From Helicobacter bizzozeronii CCUG 35545 (GTDB lineage Bacteria > Campylobacterota > Campylobacteria > Campylobacterales > Helicobacteraceae): a stretch of DNA of 55,872 nt. Positions 19,586 through 30,239 of this stretch are shown here, piece after piece (the first letter of the stretch is position 1; every line of letters begins with the position of its first letter). The stretch lies in the NCBI GenBank assembly GCA_000263275.1, contig CAGP01000032.1, positions 1-55,872 on the forward strand, written 5' to 3'. The position numbers and the translations under genes are program-made. The notes under the pieces are model-generated. The model worked only from the letters and a program-made list of their open reading frames with translations. It searched no databases and was not told the origin of the DNA.

Positions 19586-21617
19586 ATGGAATTGCCACCG
19601 GATTTGTATTTTAACCGCGAACTCTCATGGTTGCGTTTTAACACACGGGTATTAGATCAAGTTTGCGATGAGAGTTTGCCCCTTTTAGAGCGGCTGAAAT
19701 TTTTAGCCATCTATGGGACAAATCTAGATGAATTTTACATGATCCGTGTGGCAGGCTTGAAACACCTCTACGATCACAGCGTGGTGCAAGAGGGTTTGCA
19801 AATGGGGCATGGCAAGCAACTAGAATGCATCCGCAGTTATCTAGTCGCCGAACAAAAAAATCGTGCAAGAGCAGTTTTTGCAACTCAAAGAGAAATTAGC
19901 CCAGCAACATTTGGTGATCAAGAGTGTCGAGGAATTGAGCACCAAGAACACCGAGAAACTGCGTGCCTATTTTGATAATTACTTGTATCCAGTCGTTGTC
20001 CCCATCATCTTAGACCCCGCCCGCCCTTTCCCGTTTTTAAGCAATTTGAGTTTTGGGCTCATTTTGGGCTTGCAACATACCAGCTATGCCCATAAAGCCT
20101 ATGGGATCATCAAAATCCCCGCGCTTTTAAAACGCTTTATCCCCGTTGAAAAAGGTGTCTATGTGCCGGTGGAACAGGTGGTCAAGCAATTTGCCCCCTT
20201 GCTTTTTGAAAAACACAGCGTTTTAGAGAGCATGGTTTTCCGTGTTACATGCGATGCGGACATGGAGATTATCGAGGATGAGGGGCATGACTTGGCTGAG
20301 CTCATCAGCGAGGGTTTGCGCACACGGGATCGGGGCGATGTGGTGCGTTTGGAAGTGAGTGAGGGCAATGCCGATTTGCTAGAATTCATCGAGCACAAGA
20401 TGTTTGGGGTTACAGAGGATATTTATAAAAGCGATATTTTGCTCAATTTGGGTTCTTTGTGGGAATTGGTCAATCTTAGGGGCTATGATGCGCTCAAATC
20501 CCCCACTTTTTACCCCAAAATCCTAGCCCCGCTGAGTGGGATGGATTTGCTCACAGACAACGCGGCGATCTTTGAGTTGCTGGATAAGCAAGATGTTTTT
20601 TTATTCCACCCTTATGAGAGTTTTGACCCCATCGTGCATTTTATTGAAAACGCTTCTAGGGATAAAGATGTTGTGGCGATCCGCATGACTTTATATAGAG
20701 TGGGTAAAGAGTCGCCCATTGTCAAAGCCCTAACAGAGGCTGCCCACACCAAGCAAATTAGCGTGTTGGTCGAACTCAAAGCCCGCTTTGATGAAGAAAA
20801 TAATTTGCACTGGGCGCAGGCTTTAGAAAATGCCGGAGCGCATGTGATCTATGGTGTGCCTAGACTCAAGGTGCATGCCAAATTAGCCATTGTGGTGCGT
20901 GCTGTGGGGACACAGCTTAAAGAATATGTGCATTTGAGCACGGGCAATTACAACACCGCCTCAGCAAAGGTCTATACCGATTTGAGTCTGCTCACCTCCA
21001 ACAAACAGATCGCCTATGATATTTTAAAACTCTTCCACTCCTTGAGCACGGGCGTGGCGGCTGAAATCGGGCTTAAAACCCTCTACATGGCACCCATGCA
21101 GATCAAGCCCAAAATCATGGCGATGATCGCTGAGGAAATGCGTTTCAAACAAAGGGGGCGCATCATTTTTAAGGCTAATGCCCTAGTCGATCCCACCATC
21201 ATTAAGTGCTTGTATGAAGCCTCATGTGCGGGGGTTAAAATCGATCTCATCATTCGGGGGATTTGTTGCCTACGCCCACAGGTTAAAGGTTTGAGTGAAA
21301 ATATCCGTGTTTTCTCCATTGTGGGTAAGTATTTAGAGCATGCTAGAATCTATTATTTTGCCCACGATCGGGCTAAGGTGTATTTTTCCAGTGCGGATAT
21401 GATGCCCAGAAACCTAGAAAAGCGGGTCGAATTGCTCGTGCCCGCCACTTCTAAGGCGATCCAACAGAAACTGATGCGAATCTTGCACATCCAGCTTAAA
21501 GACAATGTCAAAGCCTATGAACTCAACCCCGATGGGTCTTATAGCAAAATGCCCAGTGTGGGCGAGTCTTTTAACGCCCAAGCCTTTTATGAGCAAGAAG
21601 TAGAAGAGCATGTTTAA
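19586..21617 (+). CDS. ppk: Polyphosphate kinase 1, one apparent frameshift
   Basis: Makes inorganic polyphosphate from ATP. It begins [20 protein letters not shown] and has [13 protein letters not shown]. The autophosphorylated histidine lies in [13 protein letters not shown] and the second catalytic histidine in [13 protein letters not shown]. The break is the A7 run 19854-19860; six restores [19 protein letters not shown]. Corrected length is 676 residues. The last bases overlap the pyrD start at 21610, so ppk, pyrD and the M16 peptidase are linked, as in H. pylori. Confidence 0.95.
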
Positions 21618-22652
21618 CTACCCCTCACTTAAAAAGGCACTTTTTTGCCTAGAACCCGAGCGCGCACACGCCCTAGCCACCCAAGCCTTACGCCTCTTGG
21701 GGGCATGCCCTTGGCTTTTAAAGCGTTTTGAAAGCCCCTTGTTAGAAACTAACTTTTTGGGCTTAAAACTGCCCAACCCCATCGGTTTAGCAGCTGGTTT
21801 TGATAAAGATGCGCGCATGCTGGCAGGTTTAGATGTGTTGGGCTTTGGGGGTATTGAGGTGGGCAGTATTACCCCAAAGGGGCAATTTGGCAACCCCAAG
21901 CCCAGACTTTTTTAGATTTGCTAAACAAGAGAGTTTGCAAAATGCGATGGGTTTTAACAACCAAGGCATTATGCCCCTTGTATCCCGTTTGGAACGCATT
22001 AAGCCCTTAAAAAGTATCGTGGGGATCAATTTGGGCAAGAATAAAAACACACCCCTAGAGCGCGCCCTAGAGGATTACCAACAAGGCTTGCAAGCCAGTT
22101 TGGGCGTGGGGGATTACTATGTGTTCAATCTCTCCTCGCCCAACACCAAAAACTTAAGGGATTTGCAAAATGAAAGCTTTGTGGGCGAACTTTTTAGCAT
22201 GGCAAAAGAGCACACCCACAAGCCCTTATTTTTAAAAGTTGCCCCTGATATGCCCCTAGATGCGCTTTTAGCGATCTGCCAAATTGCCCTAGACAAGGGC
22301 GCGCATGGGATCATCGCCACCAACACCACCACCGATTACAGCCTATTACCCGGGGCTAAAAACTTTGGGGGGATTAGCGGGCGTGTTTTAGAGGCCAAGG
22401 CTAGAGTGGTGTTTAAAGAGATTGCTAAGGCGTTTTTTGGGTCGCGCGATCTTGGTGTCTGTGGGGGGGATTAGTAATGCTGAGCAGGTCTATGAGCGGA
22501 TCAAAATGGGGGCGCATTTTGTGCAAATCTTCAGTGCTTTTATTTATCAAGGACCGCTAATCTGTAGACAAATCAAGCAAGATATAGTAAAATTACTCCA
22601 AAGAGATGGTTTGCGCTCTATTCAAGAAGCTATCGGGGTCGATCATGGGTAA
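21610..22652 (+). CDS. pyrD: Dihydroorotate dehydrogenase (quinone type), two apparent frameshifts
   Basis: FMN enzyme of pyrimidine synthesis, membrane-associated class 2. Motifs are [17 protein letters not shown], the active-site serine in [35 protein letters not shown] and [20 protein letters not shown]. Breaks are in the T6 run 21908-21913 (five gives [21 protein letters not shown]) and the T6 run 22433-22438 (five gives [13 protein letters not shown]). Corrected length is 346 residues. The start overlaps ppk and the end overlaps the next gene by 8 bases. Confidence 0.94.
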
Positions 22653-24003
22653 GACAGAGAGATTGAAGATTTTTTTGGGGCAGATTTTAATCTTACTAGC
22701 AGGAGTTACCATGCAAGCAGAAGCAACACAAAAACAAGAGCACCACAATTATTTACCACCACACTACACCACAACTTTAGACAATGGCTTGCAAGTCGTG
22801 GCAGTGCCCCTGAAAAATAAAAGCGGGGTGATTGAGGTGAATGTCCTTTACAAAGTGGGCTCACGCAATGAAAGAATGGGCAAGAGCGGGATCGCCCACA
22901 TGCTGGAGCACATGAACTTTAAGAGCACCAAGCATTTAAAAGAGGGCGAGTTTGATGCCATTGTGAAGGGTTTTGGAGGGGTGAGTAATGCTTCTACTAG
23001 CTTTGATTACACCCGCTACTTCATTAAAGCCAGCAATGAGAATCTAGAAAAATCTTTGGAATTGTTTGCTGATATGATGGGTTCTTTGCAACTTAAAGAA
23101 GATGAGTTTTTGCCCGAAAGACAAGTTGTGGCAGAGGAGAGATTATGGCGCACGGACAATTCCCCCTTAGGCTATCTCTACTTCCGCTTTTTTTAATACC
23201 GCCTTTGTTTATCACCCCTACCATTGGACACCCATTGGCTTTATGGAGGATATTAAAAACTGGAATATTGAGGACATTCGGGCGTTTCATTCTCTGTATT
23301 ACCAGCCCAAGAATGCGATTTTGCTCGTGGTGGGGGATTTAGACTATAAACAAGTTTTTGATCAAGCTAAAAAAATATTTTGGCCCCATCAAAAATAAGA
23401 CCACAACCACCATCCCCAAAGTCTATACCCAAGAGCCCATCCAAAATGGTTTGCGTGAGACCGTGATCCACAAAAAAGATTTATCCCTAGAGTGGATCGC
23501 GCTTGGCTGGAAAGTCCCGCCCTTTTTACACAAAGATCAGGTCGCTTTAAACGCATTGGCTAAGTTACTCAGCGAGGGGGATAGCAGTTTGTTAAAAAAA
23601 AGACTTGGTGGATCAAAAGCGCCTAGCCTCTCAGGTTTTTGCCCAAAATATGGAGCTTAAAGATGCGAGCGTGTTTTTATTTGTGGCTGGGGCTAACCAG
23701 CATGTGGAAGCCTCCCAAATCCGCAAAGAAATCTTAGCTATTATTGACAACATCAAAAAAGGGGGCATCACCCAACAACAGCTAGACAAGGTCAAGGTGA
23801 ATAACCGCGCGGATTTTATCGCTAGTTTGGAGGATTCCTCGGATGTGGCTGAAATGTTTGCCGAATACTTGACACAAGGAGACATCAAGGACATGGTGCA
23901 ATACCAAGAGGAGTTCAACGCCCTAGAGATCAAAGACATTGTGCGCGTGGCTAATGAATATTTTCGCGATGAAGCTTACAGCGTTGTTACACTCAAACCC
24001 TAA
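22645..24003 (+). CDS. M16 zinc metallopeptidase (HP1012/PqqE-like), three apparent frameshifts
   Basis: Inverzincin-type processing peptidase. After a probable signal segment (IFLGQILILLAGVTMQAEA) comes the zinc site HMLEH with the downstream glutamate in ERQVVAEERLW. Breaks are at the T7 run 23188-23194, the A7 run 23369-23375 and the A8 run 23594-23601. One base less at each gives one 451-residue protein, close to the H. pylori HP1012 product. ATG 22645 overlaps the pyrD stop. The H. pylori homologue has been linked to host junction-protein cleavage; whether this one is secreted is not visible in the sequence. It lies directly upstream of dapA. Confidence 0.9.
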
Positions 24004-24012
24004 GAAGTGCCC

Positions 24013-24891
24013 ATGCATGCCCTCAGTGCCCTAATCACACCCTTTAAAGAAAATTTGGAGGTCGATGAGAGTGCCTATGCCTCGTTGATTGAGCGCCAAA
24101 TTAGGCTAGGCATGGATGCTTGCGTGCCTACTGGCACCACAGGCGAATCAGCCACGCTCACCCACCAAGAGCACATGCGTTGCATTGAGATCGCCCTAGA
24201 GGTGTGCAAACCCAAGGGCGTTAAGGTCTTAGCGGGTGTGGGGAGCAATGCCACCAGCGAGTCGATCATGCTTGCCAAGTTTGCCCAAAAATGCGGGGCT
24301 GATGGGGTTTTATGCGTGAGTCCCTATTATAACCGCCCCACTCAAGAGGGGCTTTACCAACATTACAAGAGTATCGCCCAATCTGTGGAAATTCCGTTGA
24401 TTCTCTATGATGTGCCCGGGCGCACGGGCGTGCAAATCGAGGTTTCTACTGCGGTGCGTTTGTTCCAAGATGTGGAAAATATCATCGGGATCAAAGAGGC
24501 TTCAGGGCAAGCCCAAAGGCTGGTGGATTTTGCCCACTTTGCCCCGGCTATGCAAATTTATAGCGGAGAGGACAAATTAAACCACATCATCATGGCAAGT
24601 GGCGGGGTGGGGGTGATCTCTGTTACGGGGAACTTGCTCCCGGATAAAATTGCTAGCATGGTGCAGGCGTGCTTAAAGAAGGATTGGGATACCTCCAAGA
24701 GGATTCAAAACGAACTCTATGAGATCAACACGGCTCTTTTTTGTGAAACTAATCCGATTCCGGTTAAAGCTTTGATGCACATGGCGGGCTTGATCCAAAA
24801 TTTAACTTACAGACTCCCGCTAGTAGCACCCAGTGCTACGCACATGCAGTATTTAGAAACCATTTTAGAGAAGTATGAGGTATTAAAATGA
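24013..24891 (+). CDS. dapA: 4-hydroxy-tetrahydrodipicolinate synthase
   Basis: Condenses pyruvate with aspartate semialdehyde in the lysine/diaminopimelate pathway. Motifs are [14 protein letters not shown], the tyrosine in [12 protein letters not shown], and the Schiff-base lysine in [13 protein letters not shown]. 292 residues from ATG 24013; GTG 24007 is an in-frame alternative. The frame is intact. The stop overlaps the next ATG as ATGA. Confidence 0.96.
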   Translation: MHALSALITPFKENLEVDESAYASLIERQIRLGMDACVPTGTTGESATLTHQEHMRCIEIALEVCKPKGVKVLAGVGSNATSESIMLAKFAQKCGADGVLCVSPYYNRPTQEGLYQHYKSIAQSVEIPLILYDVPGRTGVQIEVSTAVRLFQDVENIIGIKEASGQAQRLVDFAHFAPAMQIYSGEDKLNHIIMASGGVGVISVTGNLLPDKIASMVQACLKKDWDTSKRIQNELYEINTALFCETNPIPVKALMHMAGLIQNLTYRLPLVAPSATHMQYLETILEKYEVLK

Positions 24892-25673
24892 ATGAGATGG
24901 GCATGCGGGGTAAAACCCTAGTGGTGAGTGGAGCGACTCGGGGCATTGGCAAGGCGATTTTATACCGCTTTGCCCAAAATGGTGTGAATGTGGCTTTCAC
25001 CTACAACAAGAACCAAGAGGAAGCCCAACGGATCGCCACCGAAGTGCAAGAGCTCTACAAAATCAAAGCCAAACCCTATCATTTGGATATTTTAGAGCCC
25101 GAGCAATATGTGGAGCTTTTCAAGCAAATTGACACCGACTTTGAACGGGTGGATTTTTTCGTATCCAATGCGATCATCTATGGGCGATCTGTGGTGGGCG
25201 GGTTTGCCCCATTTATGCGCCTTAAACCCAAAGGCTTAAATAATATTTACACCGCTACGGTTTTAGCCTTTGTGGTGGGCGCACAAGAGGCAGCCAAACG
25301 CATGAAGCTTGTGGGCGGGGGCGCGATTGTGTCCTTGAGTTCTACAGGCAACCTAGTTTATATGCCCAATTACGCTGGGCATGGCAACTCTAAAAATGCG
25401 GTTGAAACGATGGTCAAATACGCCGCAGTGGATTTAGGCGAGTTTGGGATTCGCGTCAATGCCGTGAGTGGGGGACCTATTGACACCGATGCGCTCAAAG
25501 CCTTCCCCGATTACGCTGAGATTAAGCAAAAAGTTGAGGAACAATCCCCCTTAAAACGCATGGGCAACCCCACCGACCTAGCCGGGGCGGTCTATTTCCT
25601 ATGCGATCCAGCCCAGAGCGCATGGCTAACCGGGCAAACCATCGTGGTTGATGGTGGCACGACTTTTAAATAA
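24888..25673 (+). CDS. Short-chain dehydrogenase, FabL-like enoyl-ACP reductase candidate
   Basis: 261-residue Rossmann protein with the cofactor loop [11 protein letters not shown]. The catalytic pair is Tyr162 and Lys169 in [12 protein letters not shown]. The spacing is Y-x6-K, as in the enoyl-ACP reductases FabI and FabL, not the usual Y-x3-K of SDRs. The C-terminal part [18 protein letters not shown] is very like B. subtilis FabL. The H. pylori equivalent at this locus (HP1014) is usually named a hydroxysteroid dehydrogenase or generic SDR. A role in fatty acid elongation is inferred. It overlaps dapA by four bases. Confidence 0.85.
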   Translation: MNEMGMRGKTLVVSGATRGIGKAILYRFAQNGVNVAFTYNKNQEEAQRIATEVQELYKIKAKPYHLDILEPEQYVELFKQIDTDFERVDFFVSNAIIYGRSVVGGFAPFMRLKPKGLNNIYTATVLAFVVGAQEAAKRMKLVGGGAIVSLSSTGNLVYMPNYAGHGNSKNAVETMVKYAAVDLGEFGIRVNAVSGGPIDTDALKAFPDYAEIKQKVEEQSPLKRMGNPTDLAGAVYFLCDPAQSAWLTGQTIVVDGGTTFK

Positions 25674-25691
25674 GATTCCCCTGCTTTTGCC

Positions 25692-26312
25692 ATGACCATC
25701 CATATCCAAGAAAATAAGGATTTGCAGACTGCCCGCAGGACCATCTTAGTTGCCCATGTTCTATTAGCTCTCACCACCTTAGGGGCGTTCTTTGGCTTGG
25801 CTGCGTGGTTGCAAAAAAGCGGGGGGCATGCAGAACGCTTGAGCGGGTTTTTCACCTCCCCTCTGATGGGTGTGTTGTTGCTTTGTATGTTGGCGGTATT
25901 TGTGTTCCAAGTTATGGGTTATTACAAACTGGCTAAAGTGAGCCGTAATTTATTAATTTTCCGCTGTATCGCCTTCCCCTACATTGCCGATGCGATTCTC
26001 TCCTTGTTAGCCCTAATGCTTTTCCCCAAAGCCAGCTTGGATCAAATGCTCCATGTCAAATCCATCACTTTTCTTTTATACCTCTACTACAGCTACCGCC
26101 TCTTTGATGAATTGAGCCGTGTAACCCAAGATCGCGCCTTTAAACGGGGCGTGTTACTCATCGGGGGGGCTTTGGGGTTGTTATTCCTCCTAGCCAATTT
26201 GGGACCCGCTCTTGTTGCCAATTGGGGTATTTTGCTTGTCGTGGGTATGGTGGTTGGTTGGGGCATGATCTTTTTGGGTTTTGTTAGACTCAAACAAATT
26301 TCCACACCTTAA
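25692..26312 (+). CDS. Integral membrane protein (HP1015-like)
   Basis: 206 residues with about six membrane helices (VLLALTTLGAFFGLAAW, PLMGVLLLCMLAVFVFQ, FLLYLYYSYRLFDEL and others). No motif allows a function to be named. It lies between the FabL-like gene and pgsA, as in H. pylori. It starts 18 bases after the preceding stop without a strong ribosome site. Confidence 0.8.
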   Translation: MTIHIQENKDLQTARRTILVAHVLLALTTLGAFFGLAAWLQKSGGHAERLSGFFTSPLMGVLLLCMLAVFVFQVMGYYKLAKVSRNLLIFRCIAFPYIADAILSLLALMLFPKASLDQMLHVKSITFLLYLYYSYRLFDELSRVTQDRAFKRGVLLIGGALGLLFLLANLGPALVANWGILLVVGMVVGWGMIFLGFVRLKQISTP

Positions 26313-26317
26313 AAACC

Positions 26318-26889
26318 ATGTTAGGCAAATGTATCCGACACATCCCTAATATCCTCACCCTTTTACGCATTGTTTTGGCTATCTTTTTGCTTTTTTTTAT
26401 TGTGCATGCCCCTCATTTTTTTTAAAGTGTCCCAGACAACTTTGAATTCCATGGCGACCTTGATTTTTTTACTCGCTGCGCTCACAGATTTTTTTAGATG
26501 GCTACATTGCCCGCAATTACCAGCTCAAAACCCTTTTTGGCGAAATCTTTGACCCCCTAGCCGATAAGATTTTGATCCTAGCCGCTTTCTTAGGCTTGCT
26601 CTATTGGAATCGCATTAATCCATGGGTGCCCTTTGTGATTTTGGGGCGTGAATTTTTCATCGCTGGTTTGCGTGTTTCTGTTTCTAACATGGGCAAGCAC
26701 ATCGCCGTGAGTCGCTGGGGCAAGTACAAAACATTTTTACAAATCTGTGCGATCAGCTCTTTGCTAGCCGATTGGCACATAGATGGCGTGGTGGTGGGGC
26801 ATTATTTGGTCGCCCTAGCGGTGTTTGCAACCCTCTATTCCGGCATGGATTATGTAATCAAATATTACCAAATGGTGCGGGATTCATGA
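26318..26889 (+). CDS. pgsA: CDP-diacylglycerol-glycerol-3-phosphate phosphatidyltransferase, two apparent frameshifts
   Basis: Membrane enzyme for the first committed step to phosphatidylglycerol. The CDP-alcohol phosphotransferase motif DGYIAR...GEIFDPLAD is complete once the frame is corrected. It starts MLGKCIRHIPNILTLLRIVLA. Breaks are in the T8 run 26416-26423 (seven expected) and the T7 run 26489-26495 (six expected). Corrected length is 189 residues. The stop overlaps the rseP ATG (ATGA). Confidence 0.92.
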
Positions 26890-27926
26890 GTTTGTTATTT
26901 TCTTTGGTGGCTCTGGGTTTTTTGATTTTTTTCCATGAATTGGGGCATTTTTTGGTGGCGCGCGCATGTGGGGTGCATGTGGAGGTCTTTAGCATTGGCT
27001 TTGGGCGCAAGATTTGGGCTAAAACACATGGCAAAACCCAATACGCCCTCTCACTCATTCCCTTGGGGGGGTATGTCAAACTCAAAGGGCAGGACTTTGA
27101 AAATCCCTCGCTAGAAGCAGATAGTTATGCCTCTAAAACCCCCTTGCAAAAAATCGCTATTTTAATGGCAGGACCCCTCTTTAATCTCTTGTTGGCTTTT
27201 GGGATTTATTCAGGCTTAAATTTAGTCGGGCAAAAGAGTCTAGCCCCCATTGTGGGATCTGTCATGCCCAATATGCCCGCTATGCAAGCTGGATTGCAAG
27301 CCCAAGATCACATCTTAGCCATCAATGGCAACCCCATTGTTGATTGGCAAACCCTCACAAAGGCTATCCAAAAATCCCAAGGCACTTTGCAAGTAACCCT
27401 CAAACGGGGCGCACAAACCCTAACCCTCCCCATCACACCCACCACCCAAGAGCGCACCAATGTTTTCCATGAACGCATTTTAACAAAAGCCATTGGGATC
27501 GCCCCCGCTCAAGCCTTTGTGGTGTTGCACTATGGTGTGCTAGAGGCTTTTGAGCACGCTGGGGCGCAGTTAGTGGGCATGGTAAGCCTTGTGCTCCAAG
27601 GCTTAGAAAAATTAATTGTGGGCGTGGTGGGTGTCTCAGAGCTTAGCTCTGTGGTGGGTATTGTGGATTTTATGGCACAACAAAGCGATTTAAGCATTTT
27701 GTTTTTGAGTGTGGCTTTTATTTCAATTAACTTAGGTATCCTCAATCTTTTACCCATCCCCATGCTCGATGGCGGGCAGATTTTATTTGTTCTCTACGAA
27801 AGTTTAGCACGCAAAAAGATCAGTCTTAAGAGTATCCAAACCCTCAATATATTCGGTCTAGGGATTTTAATCGCTCTCATGGCTATTGGACTTTTTAATG
27901 ATCTGACTAGACTTTTGCACGCCTAA
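26886..27926 (+). CDS. rseP: Site-2 intramembrane zinc protease RseP
   Basis: 346 residues from ATG 26886, which overlaps the pgsA stop. A longer in-frame opening from 26772 lies wholly inside pgsA and is rejected. The zinc motif HELGH is in the first helix at about residue 17, a PDZ domain with MQAGLQAQDHILAINGN lies in the middle, and the second metal-ligand motif NLLPIPMLDGG is near residue 290. It cleaves membrane-embedded substrates such as anti-sigma factors or signal peptide remnants; the substrate here is unknown. Confidence 0.95.
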   Translation: MSLLFSLVALGFLIFFHELGHFLVARACGVHVEVFSIGFGRKIWAKTHGKTQYALSLIPLGGYVKLKGQDFENPSLEADSYASKTPLQKIAILMAGPLFNLLLAFGIYSGLNLVGQKSLAPIVGSVMPNMPAMQAGLQAQDHILAINGNPIVDWQTLTKAIQKSQGTLQVTLKRGAQTLTLPITPTTQERTNVFHERILTKAIGIAPAQAFVVLHYGVLEAFEHAGAQLVGMVSLVLQGLEKLIVGVVGVSELSSVVGIVDFMAQQSDLSILFLSVAFISINLGILNLLPIPMLDGGQILFVLYESLARKKISLKSIQTLNIFGLGILIALMAIGLFNDLTRLLHA

Positions 27927-27985
27927 AAAGTCTCCCATGCCAATTCAAATACTCCAAACCCCAAAAAGCACATTGGTGAGTCGCA

Positions 27986-27991
27986 TATAAT
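27986..27991 (+). promoter_or_regulatory. Possible -10 box upstream of chemoreceptor gene
   Basis: TATAAT in GTCGCATATAATCCCC lies 170 bases before the chemoreceptor start. The 232-base gap after rseP (27927-28158) otherwise holds no supported gene. A distance of 170 bases is long, so the assignment is tentative. Confidence 0.35.
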
Positions 27992-28158
27992 CCCCTTTGA
28001 TACAAATAGAAAAAACCTAGAGACAAAATGTTGGTAGAATTGTGCCAACATATTAAACCTTGTTTGGGTGAAATATGCTAGAATTTTCAAAGAATGTTGG
28101 GTGATATAGACGGGGTTGCTAAGGGGATTGTCAATAACAAGCATCTTTTCAGGAGTCT

Positions 28159-30158
28159 TTGTTGGGTCCGTTTAATGGTTTGAAGTTACAAAGCAAGATC
28201 ATATTGATCATTTCTATCCCGATGATAGCCCTATTGTCCTTTATGTTGTGGCAATTATATGACACTTATGGCTCTTTGGCGCGTAATAAGGACTTGGCGC
28301 GCCAAGTTGAGGTGTCCAAATACTTGTCCGCACTCGTGCATGAAATGCAAAAAGAACGCGGGATGAGTGCGGGTTTCCTCTCTAGCAATGGCGTGCAATT
28401 TGCTAAGGAACTCCAAGAGCAAAGGCGATACACCGATACACGCTTAGAGCAACTTAAAAAGTTCCTCAATTCCGCTTCGGGTTTGGATGTTGTATATATG
28501 CAGACCTTGCAAAAAGAGTTGCTATTTTTTTGGACAAATTGCCCCAAGTCCGTGATGCGATGGAATCTGAGAACAAAAAGGCACTTGTGGATAGCACGAT
28601 CGCCTACTTCACGCAAAGCATCGATCTTTTTTTAGATAGCGTGCTAGAATCCATCAACATCATCCACAACCCCCGCATTGCGGATAAAATGATGGGCTAT
28701 ATTAGTTTTCTGTATGCCAAAGAGATGTCTGGGCTAGAGAGGGCTACAGCCAATCGGATTTTTATTGCCAATGCCCCAGCCGATCCCAATTATGCCAAAT
28801 TCATCGCCCTAGTGGCACAACAAGAGGTCTTTACAAAATATTTCCTCTCCTTTGGGGATGCTAAGAGTGTGGCGTTTTTTAACCAAGTCTCAGAGGATTC
28901 AAGCTTTAAAGATGTGGAGGCGATGCGCCAAACACTGATTCAAAAATATCTTGAGGGTCATTTTGGCATCAAGCCTACAATCTGGTTTGCAACCATCACA
29001 AGAAAAATCGATTTGCTCAAACAAGTCGAGGACACAATCAGCACCAACATCACAAACCTTACTGAGGCAGAGATTGGCAAGAACACCCATTATTTTGTAT
29101 TCTTGGCAATCTGTGAAGTGTTGCTCATTATTGTTACGACAATTTTATCCTTCTTGGTGGTGCGCAATATTTTTAAGAGATTGCAAAAGATCAACAAGGC
29201 ATTACAGCACATTGTGGATCATAAAACTTTCACCGATAAGATCAGCATTGCTACCCATGATGAAATAGGTTTGATGACCAAATCGGTAAATGTCTTCATC
29301 GAATACATGCGCAACACCTTGCAAAAAATCTTTAAGGAAGTGCAGAACAACACGGCGATCTCCCAGTCTTTAAGCACCATTTCTACAGATTTAAACTCCA
29401 ATTCCAAGCAGATCGAACAAATTAGCCATAGCAACACGGATTTAAGCCACTCTAGCCGCCAAATCCTCGATGAGAGCATGGCGGTGTCCCTTTCTACCCG
29501 AGAGCTTTTAGAGGGCGTGCTCAAAAATGTGTCTGAGACTAAGGCAGCGGTGGGCGTGATTGATGAGCATGTCCAACGCAATAAAGCCAATGAAGAAAAT
29601 GATGCCCTAGAGATGCAATCTTTATCCACAGAGGCGCAGAATATCCAAAGTGTGCTGGATGCCATTACCGAGATTGCCGATCAAACTAATTTATTAGCCC
29701 TCAATGCCGCCATAGAAGCTGCACGCGCGGGCGAGCATGGGCGGGGCTTTGCGGTGGTGGCTGATGAGGTCAGAAAATTAGCCGAGAGGACTCAAGGCAA
29801 TATTACAGAGAGTGAAGCCATTATCAAGCACATTTTAAAATCCATTGCCAAGATGAACCAAGAGAGAAAGGACAACCTGCAATTAATGCAAGTTCTAGCC
29901 CAACACTCAAGCCAAATGCAAAACCACATGAACCATCTTTCTAGCGTGATTGTGAGCGCGGTGGATCAATCTTTGATCAATCTTAATAATATCCACAAAA
30001 TCAATGCGCACACCACAAGTGTTCTTGAAAATGGAGAGAAGATCGCCGCCTGTGTGCAGGATTTATTAAAGATCAACGATTCGATGCAAAAATCCTCTAA
30101 CGAACTCAACCAGCAAACCCTCGACCTCAATGACTTTTTAAGCGCGTTTAAGGTTTAA
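28159..30158 (+). CDS. Methyl-accepting chemotaxis protein with NIT sensor domain, one apparent frameshift
   Basis: Chemoreceptor signalling to CheA/CheW. An N-terminal membrane helix ([18 protein letters not shown]) is followed by a nitrate/nitrite-sensing (NIT) type domain with [18 protein letters not shown] and [13 protein letters not shown] second helix ([19 protein letters not shown]), a HAMP region, and the signalling hairpin with [19 protein letters not shown] and [15 protein letters not shown] follow. The break is the T7 run 28525-28531, where eight bases give [13 protein letters not shown]; this is one of the few under-length runs. Corrected length is 666 residues. The start is TTG 28159 or TTG 28162, after AGGAG. 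Not one of the classical H. pylori TlpA-D receptors. Confidence 0.88.
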
Positions 30159-30211
30159 AAACCAAAAACGGCTATTATCAATCAGGCTTGGAAAAAGCTC
30201 CCAGTTTAAAA

Positions 30212-30217
30212 TATACT
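30212..30217 (+). promoter_or_regulatory. Possible -10 box of gadB
   Basis: TATACT in AAAATATACTTAAAG lies 23 bases before the gadB ATG in the 81-base gap after the chemoreceptor. AGGAGA provides the ribosome site. Confidence 0.4.
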
Positions 30218-30239
30218 TAAAGAAAATAGGAGACTTCTC

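Noticed and set aside
26772-26885. Upstream extension of the rseP frame to 26772
   Set aside because: It lies within pgsA; ATG 26886 in the ATGA overlap gives the normal RseP N-terminus with the HELGH helix.
27923-28144. Open frame of 73 codons on the minus strand between rseP and the chemoreceptor
   Set aside because: No ribosome site, no known features, and it covers the putative promoter region.
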